Below, one piece after another: positions 33,379-44,719 of a stretch of DNA of 64,000 nt. The first letter of the stretch is position 1; each line of letters begins with the position of its first letter. Under the pieces are notes generated by a model that was not told the DNA's origin, did no database searches, and saw only the letters and a list, made by a program, of their open reading frames with translations. A program made the position numbers and the translations under genes. This stretch comes from Tachypleus tridentatus. Its lineage: Eukaryota > Arthropoda > Merostomata > Xiphosura > Limulidae. The stretch covers positions 28,995,276 through 29,059,275 of the forward strand of contig NW_027467782.1 of NCBI RefSeq assembly GCF_004210375.1, in the 5' to 3' direction.

Positions 33379-33608
33379 GGCCCGCCATGGCCAGGTGAGT
33401 TAAGTCATACGACTCTTAATCTGAGGTTCGGATGTGCGCATCCCCGTTGTGGGAGCGTTATAATATGACGGTCAATCCCACTAATTGTTGGTAAAATAGT
33501 AGTCTAAGAATTGGCGGTGGGTGGTGATGAGTAGCTGCCTTCCCTCTAGTCTTACACTGCTAAATTAGGGACGGCTCGAGTTGCTTTGCGAGAAATTCAA
33601 AAACAAAT
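33379..33608 (+). repeat. SINE-1, near full length with deletions
   Basis: The head ('cccgccatggccaggtgag'), body and tail ('gaaattcaaaaacaaa') are all present. Short deletions shorten it, for example in the region before 'gttgctttgcg'. Confidence 0.9.
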
Positions 33609-33949
33609 AAACTCTTCAAAATGTATTCTACTGAATAATCTATATAGTTCCCCCAATAAGAATTTAAAATATCTTCCCCTTTTTGCTATCGTCCAGGCCT
33701 CTTTTGTTTACCAAAACAATTCTACACTCTCAGATAGTATGCTCATTTGACATGTTATTGTTAAACGTAAGTATAATTGCAATAGGAATTTGAACAAAGA
33801 AAGTTTGTTGTTCTTGTTTGTTTGTTTTTTCCATTTACTGACCTTCGACTGTCTAAGCTATATCCTGATACAATATTTAAAAATATAGAACTAAAACTAA
33901 ATTGAATATTGCTTTGTTCATAACATGTGCTTTATCTCTTCTTCTTCAG

Positions 33950-34200
33950 ATATGGATGGGGTAATTTCTAACATGACAGTTAGAACTACAGAAGGAAAGA
34001 CGAAATTCAACGTGGCAGGGTTCATCGTTGGAATGTTACCTCCTCTTTTTATTTCCTTTAACATCATCTTGAAGCTTGGGAATCGTTCTCGTTATGCTGA
34101 GGAGCAGGGTATACGTGAGGAGCCGTTTTTGTTAGTTACTAAAGGCGTTAGTTTAAAATACAGTTGTGCTTTCATTAAAGATGAAAACCGATTGACATAA
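33950..34200 (+). CDS. Candidate last exon: membrane span and short tail of an unrecognised protein
   Basis: A good acceptor with a long pyrimidine tract ('tctcttcttcttcag') ends at 33949. The frame then runs to TAA at 34198-34200. It reads 'MDGVISNMTVRTTEG' with one sequon, then a hydrophobic segment 'VAGFIVGMLPPLFISFNIIL' that could cross the membrane, then a polar tail beginning 'KLGNRSRYAEEQG'. The first two bases (AT) fit the phase-1 donor of the candidate exon ending at 31571. An AATAAA lies 44 bp past the stop. A short type I membrane protein is the natural reading. I do not recognise the family. Confidence 0.45.
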
Positions 34201-34243
34201 CTCAGACGTTTGAAAGTGAAGAAAGGCACGGGATTGGAAAAAC

Positions 34244-34249
34244 AATAAA
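34244..34249 (+). promoter_or_regulatory. Polyadenylation signal AATAAA
   Basis: The hexamer lies 44 bp after the stop of the candidate last exon. In AT-rich DNA such hexamers are common, so it only adds modest support. Confidence 0.35.
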
Positions 34250-34535
34250 ATGCCAATATTTGTGTTGTATATTACATACTCTTTCTGTGAAATATGTTAT
34301 CGGAGAAATAATAGTTAACGTGATTATCAATAGGAGGCAGCGCGTCTCAACTTTAACAGGGAAGATTTTATATAATATTAAATCGTGGGCTTTAGAAGCA
34401 TTAGTTTTTAAACTGAAAATTGTCATCTGAATTATAATTTAAATATCTTTGGTTATGACTGTTTCACCAAATTAAAAAAATTATAAGTAAAACGCCACCT
34501 AAGTGCTCTTAAATTAAAATGCACGTGTTATAAAC

Positions 34536-34712
34536 TAGGAGCCTACTTCAGTGATGTCGAGAAACCCACTTGTTGAGAATTTATATGCAAAACGGCTCGT
34601 TTGGGTTGAGAAAATATTTTACATAAAAGAGCGAACAACGTTTCGACCTTCTATGTAAAATATTTTCTCAACCCAAACGAGCCGTTTTTGCATATAAATT
34701 AGGAGCCTACTT
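34536..34712. mobile_element. Fold-back insertion derived from Penelope-like terminal repeat, with 13-bp TSD
   Basis: The direct repeat 'taggagcctactt' occurs at 34536-34548 and 34700-34712. Between them lie 151 bp. The left part matches the terminal repeat of the Penelope-like element at 60705-60800 ('cagtgatg.cgagaaacccac', 'acggctcgtttggg'). Its arms (about 34579-34627 and 34651-34699) are nearly perfect inverted copies of about 48 bp. The centre keeps 'gcgaacaacgtttcgacctt', the 3' half of the hammerhead-like motif. This is a small, non-autonomous insertion of Penelope type that landed by target-site duplication. Confidence 0.85.
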
Positions 34713-36033
34713 GTATTTACAAGTAAGAAACTGTTTTGAAAAACGTACTAGGTTAAAGTAGATCAAAGTTTATCTTTGAGTGTTCATAAACCAAATTTGC
34801 TACAACTAACTTATGATCGGAATAAACTGAAAGTTATCTAAGTCAGCAGTACAGTTAATTAAACATATTTAAAGAGTGATTGTTAATATTATTTATACAG
34901 AATTATTATAGATTAGAATTCCACTAGAAGAGAAAATCATCATATTGCTAAAGATGGAGTTTTGTAGAAGTTTAACTCGAAAGGCTCACAATAATTTACA
35001 AATGTTTATGAACAATTCTTTTAGAAAAAAACACAAATATGGTTTGACTGCTTAACACATAAGGCATGTTATAATTTAAAATTAATAACAGTAAATTATT
35101 AAATCAAACATGAAAATTAGTTTGTTATGTTTAAAACTTTGCTATTGAATACATTTGATAATATAATACTTTTCGATGCAAATATATTTAACACAGATTT
35201 GGAAATTTCATTATTTTCATCGCTGTGTAGTAATACAATCACTTTTATTATTTTTTATTTATTTACAAAAATGTTATCATTTTGAGGCTATCCCGGTATT
35301 GATGACTGTTTTAGTTAACCTTTGTATGATTCTAGCATATTAAATGATAAAACATCACTGTATAAATAACTTCCTAATTTATAATAAACTTTCATTCTTC
35401 CTCTATATGTCTGTTTAAGTGAGAGACAAAAGTTATTTACTTGCTTTAGCAAGATCAACGAACCGGACAAACTTTTTTTTAGTATGGTTAAAAGTCTCAA
35501 CGTTAATATGCCCAACAAATCTGGTACAAATCCAAGTACACTTTATAGAGTTATTAACCTAAAACCGCGAAAATGCATTATCTCCGCATTACAAACGATG
35601 TTTCAAAGTGATTCAAAGTCCAGATCCGACAATGGATCCAGATCAAATATGGAAACAGCAGTCCCTTACTGACTTCACACCTAGTGTAATGTTTACTGAG
35701 TACATTGGTCTATTAGTTTTCGAGATACGCACGCTGAAACAGACACGCACATATACATATGGACCCGACTGCAAACAAAACAAACAGAAAGCAACGGTAG
35801 AGAAACAGTATCTCCATTGTTTATGTTAACATCTACACTATATATTGATAAAGCTACGTTACAAAAATAATGGCCTACGATGTCACAAAATAATCTCAAA
35901 ATAAGATGTGAGTGCGTTCTAAGAGTGGTAGTTAGTGTGAATTTTGGGCAACAAACTGCTTACGATTCTATGCTAAACAATTATTTGGTAAAAGTATGAA
36001 TGTGTTTTTCTTCTTTTATTTTTGTAACTGACG
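34713..36033. other. Unassigned DNA
   Basis: No gene or repeat is recognised. Overlapping small frames near 35484-35900 on both strands show no known motif. Confidence 0.4.
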
Positions 36034-36306
36034 ATTTTGTTTGTTTTTGAATTTCGTGCAAAACTACACGAGATTTATCTGCGCAAGCAGCCCCGAATTT
36101 AGCAGTGTAAGACTAGAGGGAAGGCAGCTAGCCATCACCACCCACCGCTAACTCTTGAGCTACTCTTTTACCAACGAATAGTGGGATTGACTGTCACATT
36201 ATAACGCCCCCACGGCTGAAAGGGCGAGCATGTTTAGCGCGACGGGGATGCGAACCCGCGACTCTCAGATTACGAGTCGAACGCCTTAACACGCTTGGCC
36301 ATGCCA
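36034..36306 (-). repeat. SINE-1, near full length
   Basis: A well-preserved minus-strand copy with head ('cttggcatggccaagcgtg'), body and T-rich plus-strand tail. Confidence 0.93.
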
Positions 36307-37046
36307 AGTTTGAGAGCTCAAATCTCACCATGTAGCCCTTGAGTAGCTTTGAGCTTATCAACAAATATACAAATATGTTTTTACTACATACATTTACTTC
36401 AATTTATATGGTAGATTTCATTATTGCAACAATAAAAGAGTCAAAAGGAGAAAACTTGCGATTTATTTAAAATGAATTACAGTTTAAAATATTATGAAGG
36501 TTAAAACGTTTAAAAATTATATTTGAAGGAGACATAATCAGGTCAAAAAACAAGCAACGTATATTTTTGGATAAAAATAGGCGAATATTGCTTGAACATA
36601 CAATTTTTTTCCTTTGAGTAAGAAACTGTAAAATGTTTTAATACATATCGTGGATAGAAACCCATACAACTTTTAATCATTAGCGTAAATGCCCTACAGT
36701 GCGATTATCATTAACTTCTTAACTGTTAACCTTGAGTGTTAGCAATATAATTACAATTATTATTAATAACGTTGTGGTGATAGCAGATGTTCTTGTTGTA
36801 ATAATCTTAGTGTACAATGTCTACCTGTACTTAGTTGTATCCAATATGGAACACACAAATTAAAGGGAAAGCAACAAATCAGTGAAATATTAGTTCTTGT
36901 GATACTTTTACCTGACCGAACATGAAATTTCAATGTTTCTCTTACAACACAAATGACAAGACACGTTTTCTTCAGCAATGGAATACGACGTATAAACTGT
37001 AGTGTTCACACATCCAAACATGAGATCCACACGACATGCCTGGGGC
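36307..37046. other. Unassigned DNA with a weak exon candidate
   Basis: A cysteine-bearing minus-strand frame between 36912 and 37039 is bounded by a possible acceptor and a GTAAAA donor. It is described under findings. Otherwise nothing is recognised. Confidence 0.35.
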
Positions 37047-37095
37047 CCGACATGGCCAAGGGTGTTAAGGCGTTATCCGAGATTCTTACAACAGA
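37047..37095 (+). repeat. SINE-1 head fragment
   Basis: 'gcccgacatggccaagggtg' and 'ttaaggcgttatccgagatt' correspond to the first 45-50 bp of SINE-1. The rest of the element is absent. Confidence 0.7.
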
Positions 37096-37667
37096 GCCAT
37101 CTACAATCCTGAAAAAAAAATAAACATGAGAAACTGAAATGGTTTTGAGTTTGTCTACTTCGTTTTTGTTTTATATTTAATTTAGTTGAAATTGACATTC
37201 ATATGGGGCAACAGAAATAACACAGTTATATTAAATAACATATTTAGTACAAATGTAACAATTTTCTTTCTTCAATGATTAAGAACTTAGAATTTTGTTT
37301 TACTAACTTCTTTTATTAAAATATAATTTGCCTTCCCTCCGGAGAATAATTAAACATATTCACCACAACAGAAAATCTAATATTAATATACTACTAAACT
37401 TTTATTCAAATACTTAATGTATGGTAGTTTTTATTATATAAAACTCCTTTACATTATCCTTAATACACCTAATATGTAGTAAAATAGGCGTTATTTCTTC
37501 TTCTGCCCTGACTGGCATTTATTGGTACACCGCACATACATTTGTAGAATATTTTGAATAAATGAATAGTGTAGTGTATCAAATCACTGCTGTATAAATA
37601 TTGTAAGTCATAAAATTATAAATTATTGAAGAGACGTAAGAGTCGTTATACTTCGTACCTGAGGATG
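37096..37667. other. Unassigned DNA
   Basis: No feature is recognised in this AT-rich interval. Confidence 0.4.
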
Positions 37668-37782
37668 CCCGTCGCTAGCGGTATGTCTACGGATTTACAA
37701 CGCTAAAATCAGGGGTTCGATTCCCCTCGGTGGGCTCAGAAGATAGCCCAATGTGGCTTTGCTATAAGAAAACACGTACCTC
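37668..37782 (+). repeat. SINE-2, well preserved
   Basis: The copy has 'gctagcggtatgtctacgg', 'atttacaacgctaaaatcag', 'gggttcgattcccctcgg' and a tail 'ggctttgctataagaaaaca'. The tRNA-like head shows an intact B box. It is close in sequence to the copy at 40564. Confidence 0.92.
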
Positions 37783-37842
37783 ATCATACACTGGAGTGAC
37801 CGTTTTAGGTAAAGAAATCATCTTACCTCACTTTCCCCAACT

Positions 37843-37962
37843 GCCCCCTCCTAGTGGTACAGCAGTCTTCTATAACTAGAAACAGGGTTTTGATACCCGT
37901 GGTGAGAAGAGCACAGATAACCTACAGTGTAGCTTTGCGCTTAATTCTAAACAAACAATCAC
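37843..37962 (+). repeat. SINE-2, second subtype
   Basis: It starts 'tgccccctcctagtggtaca' and ends 'gctttgcgcttaattctaaa' with an AAAC tail. This 'gcgcttaattc' tail differs from the 'ctataagaaaaca' tail of the neighbouring copy, so at least two subfamilies are present. Confidence 0.88.
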
Positions 37963-38098
37963 AAATATAAGCGTCACCACCACAAATATTAAATAAGATA
38001 AAATAATTATATTAATTTTTATATATAAAATTTAAACACAAATAAAATAACGCTGGAACTTATTTTTCTACAACAGAAACCTATGTAAAATAGAAGAT

Positions 38099-38165
38099 TC
38101 TGTTTGTTTTGAAATTAAACACAACGCTACATAGTGGATTATCTCTGATCTATCCACCATTGAAG
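38099..38165 (-). repeat. SINE-2 tail fragment
   Basis: 'gtttgttttgaaattaaac' followed by 'ctacatagtggattatctc' is the reverse of the SINE-2 tail. The head is not recognisable. Confidence 0.55.
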
Positions 38166-39059
38166 CGCATGTGCGAACATAATTTGGGGTTATATTATAC
38201 CAGGTTTTTTTAAAAAGATATTTCATATTTGTTTTACTTCGAGAGTAGATATAATAGCTCATTATGTTTTACTGTGCAGAGAAAGATAGTAAATTTTAGA
38301 GTTTAATACAAAACGAAAAGTGCTTTTGGTGGTAGAAGTGTAAAACATTTGTGATTTAACTGCCTGCTGCCATCTACCAGTGGAAAAGTATAACATATTA
38401 ACAAAATGTCCACAATTTTTATAAACATAAGTACCTGAAATAAACGTTAGACTTTATAGCCAGTCAGTTTAATACCAAATAAATGGTCTCCATGAAATGT
38501 CTTTGCAGGAAAACAATTTGAGACCACTTATAATGATAGCAACAGGGTTGTGAAATGTTTCGAAATATAGTATTAGAAAAATATTAACCTCATTAATTCG
38601 TAAAATCGTGTAAAGGTCATTTCAACTACATACTTGTTTTGAATAAAAAATTGCAGAGGAATTAAATAGATGAACAGAATTTTCACATTTTACCTTCCAA
38701 AATGTTGTTAGACAGCGAGGTTTTGCTGGGGTTTCCTGTTTTCTTAAGTAAATGCAGTAGAAAGATATTTGAGTTTAAACTTTGTGGAGAAGGTCACCAA
38801 TGAAATTAAAGGCTCTATCGGTAAATACGAAAGCGAAACTCCAATGAATATTTGAAATGAAAGGTGTATTTTACAAAGAAATTTCATCTGATTTATAAGA
38901 TTTTACAATAAAACTAAGTAAACGTTGTTGTTTTTTTCGATCTTCTGTATCAATAATAAATGGGAGGGGTTCCCCGGTTTTGAGTTTGAATATTTTATTT
39001 GTGTATATTTTTTAAATTGTAATTAAAGTAAAATAAAATAAAGTTTATAATGAAACAGT
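38166..39059. other. Unassigned DNA
   Basis: No feature is recognised. Confidence 0.4.
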
Positions 39060-39290
39060 TGATCTAATGTACAGGTAGGTTATGTATAGGTTGGAATTGT
39101 ACAGGTAGGTAATGACGTACAGATAGATAATGTACATGTAGGTAATAATGTACAGGTAGGTACTATAAAGGTAGGTAATGTACAGGTGGGTAATAATGTA
39201 CAATGTAGGTAATATACAGTGAGGTTATAATGTACAGGTAGGTAATGATGTACAGATATGTAATGTGCAGGTAGGTAATGTCTGCTAGGT
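39060..39290. repeat. Short-unit minisatellite
   Basis: The phrase 'tgtacaggtaggtaat' recurs about a dozen times at irregular spacing of roughly 15-21 bp. Frames through it give Pro-, Thr- and Tyr-rich products that are artefacts. Confidence 0.9.
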
Positions 39291-40039
39291 ATCCGATACC
39301 TCAAAGAACTTCACAGCAAGGTTTCGAGAACCTAACTAGAGTTGGTTAATTTACAATTTTTAACAAATATTCCTCTTTGATTAAATGTAAGAATTAAAAC
39401 ATGTTTTAATCTGGAAAAACAGTGGTCATCATCATTGCCCTTGTATTACGTTTGTTGTTTTTGAGTTTTTGCCTCAGATGAGGCCCTCTGGCTAAGTTAC
39501 CTCTGAATCCAACCGATAGCTCATCTCATTACACAAAAGTCGTAATGCAAAATAATATGTATTTGTTTCCAACCATATGGTACAACTATTCGCTTTAGAG
39601 AGAACAGTGGAATTTATTGGTCCAAAGAATGATTTATAGCCAAATGGACTTGACTCCAAACGAACCAGAAATCTGTAGAAATGACTCAGTCCTGCCCTAT
39701 CACATTTCAGCCATCAAAGTATTCAAAAAGTGAAAGAAACTTTGAGCTTACAAAAATTGTTTTAGGTAATTACAATGGTCAAAATAATTCTTTCATGTTA
39801 TGAATAAATTCGTTTTTTGATTGAAGCTTGTATTGCACTAGATGTATTTTAATCTGTATTCTACTTGTGCTGATGTTATATAACGTTATTAAGTTTAAAC
39901 CTGTTCAAGGTCTACTAGGACCTCGGAAGTTCTATTTAATAAACCTTATGAATTAATGCGTATTGTAACATAAATTAAGAAAGTGTCATAACCAAGAAAA
40001 ATTGTATAAAATTAACAGTTAAATGGCACTATTTGATTA
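39291..40039. other. Unassigned DNA
   Basis: No gene or repeat is recognised. Confidence 0.4.
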
Positions 40040-40172
40040 CAGTGGTTCACGAGTTGTCGTGAGGTGGCGTTGAATACCTGTCTTCTCCCAAGTGTATCTC
40101 TTTAAAATTAGGAACAGCTAACGCAGATAAACCGTATAATAACTTTGCACTATATTCAACAAAAAACAAATC
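40040..40172 (+). repeat. SINE-1 3' remnant
   Basis: 'cgtgaggtggcgttgaatac' is followed by 'aaattaggaacagctaacgc' and 'aactttgcactatattcaac' with an AAAC-like end. This is the decayed 3' half of the SINE. Confidence 0.6.
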
Positions 40173-40504
40173 AGCAACCATACTTTGGAGAATTAGATAC
40201 ACACACTGATAACTATGTGTAATTGCCAACATGTTTCAACACGCATGGTGTGTACTTATCGAATGTTAGAAATGTATGAACTGTAGGCAATAATCGATAA
40301 ACTATATAAAAATTGGCAGTTGTCGCATGCTGACTTTTTCACTGCAAAAAAAAAAAAAATAATAACTTGGTTTGTGCTTCTGTTTAACTGGTAATAATGT
40401 TTATAATTTTACTGGATTCACTTTTATCGTACAAGAATGTTATCTGTAGATTTTAATTTCCTCTGTCTTTAAGGCACTGCTGTTTAAGGCACTTCACTCA
40501 CCAT

Positions 40505-40790
40505 CTGACTCTCGTGCACTCGAATCCTGTCCCTCCAAATGCGGTGGTGTTATAACGTGATGAGCCCCCCTGCTAGTACAGCGGTATTATTCCGGATTTA
40601 CAACGCTAAAATCAGGGGTTCGAATCCCCTCGGTGGGCTCAGCAGATAGCCCAATGTGGCTTTACTATAAGAAAACACACACAGACATAACGTGATGAAC
40701 CTAAAAGTTGGCGGTGGGTGATATTAACTGTCTATTATTACAAAAATTGCCCTGGAGCAGCTTTTCACAAAGTAACCACAAAAGAAAAAT
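40505..40790 (+). repeat. SINE-1 remnant interrupted by a SINE-2
   Basis: Left of the insertion the sequence keeps 'gactctcgtgcactcgaatcc' and 'gtggtgttataacgtgatg' from SINE-1. Right of it, 'aaaagttggcggtgggtgat' and 'gagcagcttttcacaaagt' continue the element. The SINE-2 in the middle splits it. Confidence 0.8.
40564..40686 (+). repeat. SINE-2 with 12-bp target-site duplication
   Basis: The element begins 'gcccccctgctagtacagc' and ends 'tataagaaaacacacacag ac'. It is flanked by 'ataacgtgatga' at 40552-40563 and 40687-40698. The duplicated bases belong to the SINE-1 body, which proves insertion into an existing SINE-1. Confidence 0.95.
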
Positions 40791-41301
40791 CTCTTCCACT
40801 GACTTTATAGAAAATGCCTTTCTATTCCAGACTGGAATATGTTAAAGGAAATAAATCACGAATTGACAGTACAGTAAATGCTGGTAAAACACTTTTAACT
40901 TGACCATAAACATGATTGAACGTTTGTATTTATATTTACAGAAACATCAAGTTTATGTTTCATGCATTATAATCAAAGTCATGAACGAGTATTTCCTAAA
41001 TTTGTCTTCTAGCAACGACTTTCAACCATTGTAAATGTACATATAACGAACACTTCGACTTGTTTCTTAAAGTCAATCATAGTCGCGGTTTACTTTTCTT
41101 ATTATGAACATTAAAATATTTAAAATAGTCCCTTTAAATTTGAATGCTGTTTTCACCAATTAAGATTTAAGATATGGAAAGGTGAAAAGTTTCAAATGAA
41201 TCCTAATTACATGTATTTTGTTACGTAAAGAAAAAAACTAGAAATAGGCTTTTTTATTGATAAAAAATCATTTCTTGTTGATGGAGGTCTATTTTTTCCT
41301 G
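40791..41301. other. Unassigned DNA
   Basis: No feature is recognised. Confidence 0.4.
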
Positions 41302-41549
41302 TGCTTCGCATGGCCAGGTGGTTAGCGCGCTCGACTCGTAATTTGAGGGTTACGGGTTCGAATTCTCGTCACACAAAACATATTCGCCCTCTCAGCCGTG
41401 AGGACGTCATAAATGCGATCAATCTCACTATTCGTTGGTGAAAGAGTAACCTTGATGGTAGGTAGTTATGACTATCTACCTTCCCTCTTGTCTTACACTG
41501 CTAATATCCATTGTGTAGCTTTAGGCGAAATTCAAAACCAAACAAACAA
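41302..41549 (+). repeat. SINE-1, near full length
   Basis: The head 'cgcatggccaggtggttagc' and 'ctcgactcgtaatttgaggg' is very close to a tRNA with a CTCGTAA anticodon loop. The body has small deletions, for instance around the 'gcccaagagttggcgg' box. Confidence 0.92.
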
Positions 41550-42199
41550 TTTTCCTATAGAATGTGATAAAAAAGGCCGCCCAAGGCGGGTAAAATGGTC
41601 CCAATTTAATTCATAGCAAATGCAATTTAAAATATTGCTGCATTTAGCACATACATTTATATCACTTACATCAACGTGTAAATAGTTTCATTGAAACATT
41701 GTCATCCTAGGAAACTCCACGATCATCAGGACAAAAATACAACATTGTAAACAAGTATGATGAAGTAGCGTCCATTCTTATATAGGAAAACATTTCTTAA
41801 TAATTGCCATAGGAAAGCTTTGTACACACTACTGCACCTACAGAAATGTCGAGACAACAAAATCAGGATCAAATGTCTCATTTTCACAATAAAACCACTG
41901 AAAAAAGAGGTGAAATGCCAATCATGAGACCAAATCACTATCTTTCATTGTCCACAGGTTTGACTCGAAAACCTTCTGAAGGTGTGTTTTCCTATATGCT
42001 TCTGAGATAAACAGTTTTCGGGTACCATATGACAATTATCTCTTCAACTTTCCTTTGGTTAGTTGGAATAAACATGGATATAGTTTAGCTTGGGTTGTAA
42101 TTTGAAATTTTGTTGCCTTCCTAGGATCAACCTAATTAACGACACGCTCTTTGTCGATTATTAATATTAGTAAAAGCTGGTAACACAATGTTTTTTTGA
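41550..42199. other. Unassigned DNA
   Basis: No feature is recognised. A 70-codon minus-strand frame at 41726-41938 resembles nothing I know. Confidence 0.4.
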
Positions 42200-42520
42200 A
42201 ATATTAGGACGGTATACCTACCAAGAATAGCTGAAGAACTGAGATGAAACAGCTAGGAATCTTAATTGAAGAACTAGGACGGTGTACTAATCTAAAGGAC
42301 TAACAATATGCAAGGACCTGCTTCACCTAAAGGACTAAAGCGATGTTCTTACCAACTTTACCTGAAACATTTCCAATCCTAAGTAAAAAAGTGAAGATAA
42401 TGCTCATTTAATTTCATTTAGAGCAATAAGATGACAGACGTATAAACTTTATAGGACTAAGATGGTGTAATTATCAGGTTTATGTATAGGACTAAGATAT
42501 ATTTATCAGGACCAAATGTA
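42200..42520. repeat. Degenerate short tandem repeat
   Basis: Variants of 'aggactaagatgatgtactt' and 'accta/atcagg' recur with irregular spacing of about 25-45 bp. The array is old and eroded. Confidence 0.5.
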
Positions 42521-42876
42521 AATGTTTGTACAATACCACTGATACTGGTCTTCTAAACGTAAAAAGTAAAAAATACTCAATATTAATCAATTCACAACTC
42601 ATCTTCTCAAAACTGGAACAATGTTCTTAGAACATCGAAACGAAATGAACTGGTTTAATTATTAAATTTAAAACCAGTTTGTAAATAATCTGCATAGATA
42701 AACAAAAAGCATTTTGTAATTAATGAACAAACTGAAATGTTCTAATTTTTTGTTATTTTCATTTATTCTTCATTTGTGTTCGCTGCTTTCTTTCCCTATA
42801 CATTTACTTTACGTATGTTTCAATGAAAGTATTGTCACAACAGCTAAACAAATCTATTCGTGCAAAGTTTCTACGA

Positions 42877-43141
42877 CTGTTTGTTTGTTTGTTTTGGAAT
42901 ATCGCGCACAAGAACTATCTGCGCTAGCCGTCCCTAATTTAGCAGTGTAAGACTAGAGGGAAGGCAGCTAGTCATCACCACCCACCGCCAACTCTTGGGC
43001 TACTCTTATACCAACAAATAGTGGGATTGACCGTCGATTTATAACGCCCCCCACGGCTGGGAGGGCGAGCATGTTTGGCGCGAACCCGCGATCCTCAGAT
43101 TGCGAAGCGCACGCCTTAACGCGCTAGGCCATGCCAGGCCC
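42877..43141 (-). repeat. SINE-1, near full length
   Basis: The minus-strand copy has the head 'ggcctggcatggcctagcg', a complete body and an AAAC-rich tail. It shares the 'ggcatggcctagcgcg' head variant with the copy at 50293, suggesting a subfamily. Confidence 0.93.
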
Positions 43142-43229
43142 CAGTATAATTTTTAGTGTTTCTATAATATTAATACTCCAATCTGGGTGAAGAGTTTTGT
43201 TAGATTTAGGAAATGATGCAAGTAAGTGA

Positions 43230-43342
43230 AGTAATTGCTGCTTTGGTTTGGTTATAATTATGCTCAAACTTACACAGTGAGCGATTTTGCTCTGCCCACT
43301 ACAGGTATCGAAACCCGGTTTCTCGCTTTGTGAGTCCACTAT
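43230..43342 (-). repeat. SINE-2, inverted
   Basis: The minus strand reads 'gactcacaaagcgagaaacc', 'gggtttcgatacctgtagtg' and a tail into 'aaccaaacc'. It faces the following plus-strand SINE-2 copy. Confidence 0.8.
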
Positions 43343-43395
43343 GAGAAAAAGATCTACTAAGAGTTACTAAAGTTCTTGTTTCAAGGATGTTACGC

Positions 43396-43528
43396 TTGGC
43401 CCCTAGTGGCACAGCTAAATGTCTGCAGACTCACACCTCTAGAAACCAGGTTTCGATACCTGTGGCTGACAGAGCACATATAGTCCACTGTGTAATTTTG
43501 TGCTTAATTCAAAACAAACAAACAAAAG
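43396..43528 (+). repeat. SINE-2, near full length
   Basis: It starts 'ttggcccctagtggcacagc', has 'ccaggtttcgatacctgtgg' and ends 'gtgcttaattcaaaacaaac'. It belongs to the 'cttaattc' tail subtype. Confidence 0.9.
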
Positions 43529-44257
43529 CTACGTGTCACGTATTATGTAAAAAATGATTAATGTTTGCTTTAAAATAACTATTTATATAATTCGTAGAAA
43601 ATAAAACATCTTACCAAACCTAGTATATTTTAACATTGTTTGCCTTGTATAAACCGTAGTTCATTTGTAGTTCACAATTATATTTAAAATAATATATAAC
43701 ACAGACATTAATAATGTAGTTTATGTATTAAAATATACGTATTACGTCTATAAACTTCATGAAATATAGTAAGAATGTACAGGTAAAGAAGATGTCCATT
43801 GTTGAACTACATTTCACACTTTCACAAAACTCTTTTTTTGAATAAAAATGGTGTCTTGTTTTATGTTTACTCACGAAATACAAATATCATTTTATTACAG
43901 TTTTTACAGTAAGGAGGAATTTCTTTAGAGTACGTACGACGTTTAGATCACTGGTGTACTTAAGAATGATGAACCAGTGATCAAAGCATCGAACGTGTTC
44001 TGAAAATGTTCGTCCAACTGTTAAAGTTGTAAATTGTAACAGACTTTCTGTTCTTTAACTGTATTCGTACTTTTGCACAAAAGAAAGCAAAATTAATTTT
44101 ATTTACAAATAATTTATTATATTTCTATCTGGAGATAATGAACTTGTGTGAAATTGTTTTTATTATATGATTAAATAATTAACTGGGAGAAAATTAAAAC
44201 ACTTTGACATTTACAAAAATGTTCACGTTTATTCTAATTTAGTTCTCCCAAAACAAA
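43529..44257. other. Unassigned AT-rich DNA
   Basis: No feature is recognised. Confidence 0.4.
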
Positions 44258-44605
44258 ACACGTTCCTGTTGTCAGTTCTACCAGACAGAAATAACACCAT
44301 GTCTACTGTCAGTTCTACCGGACAGAAATAACACTATGCCTATTGTCAGTTCTACCGGACAGAAATAACACTATACCTATTGTCAGTTCTACCAGACAGA
44401 AATAACACTATACCTATTGTCAGTTCTACCAGACAGAAATAACACTATACCTATTGTCAGTTCTACCAGACAGAAATAACACTATACCTATTGTCAGTTC
44501 TACCAGACAGAAATAACACTACTCCTACTGTCAGTTCTACCAGACAGAAATAACACTACTCCTACTGTCAGTTCTACCAGACAGAAATAACACAATACCT
44601 GTTGT
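44258..44605. repeat. 37-bp minisatellite
   Basis: About nine units of 'ttctaccagacagaaataac' plus 'actatacctattgtcag' occur head to tail, with very few substitutions. Confidence 0.97.
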
Positions 44606-44719
44606 CAAATTAATTATCAAAGTAACATTCTCCTTCTAGTCTGACTAAAAGAGATGTGTGAAACATTTCTAGACCATAGAGGGCCACTGATATCCATAGC
44701 TTTCTAAACTGGTCTTTCA

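Noticed and set aside
37680-37735. tRNA gene with a clean B box
   Set aside because: It is the head of SINE-2, repeated elsewhere with the same tail. There is no matching 3' acceptor stem.
39080-39304. Tyr/Pro/Thr-rich minus-strand frame
   Set aside because: It is a read-through of the short-unit tandem repeat.
41302-41375. tRNA-Thr gene
   Set aside because: The tRNA-like stretch is the head of a SINE-1 copy with body and AAAC tail. The acceptor stem does not close, and the same head recurs in many copies.
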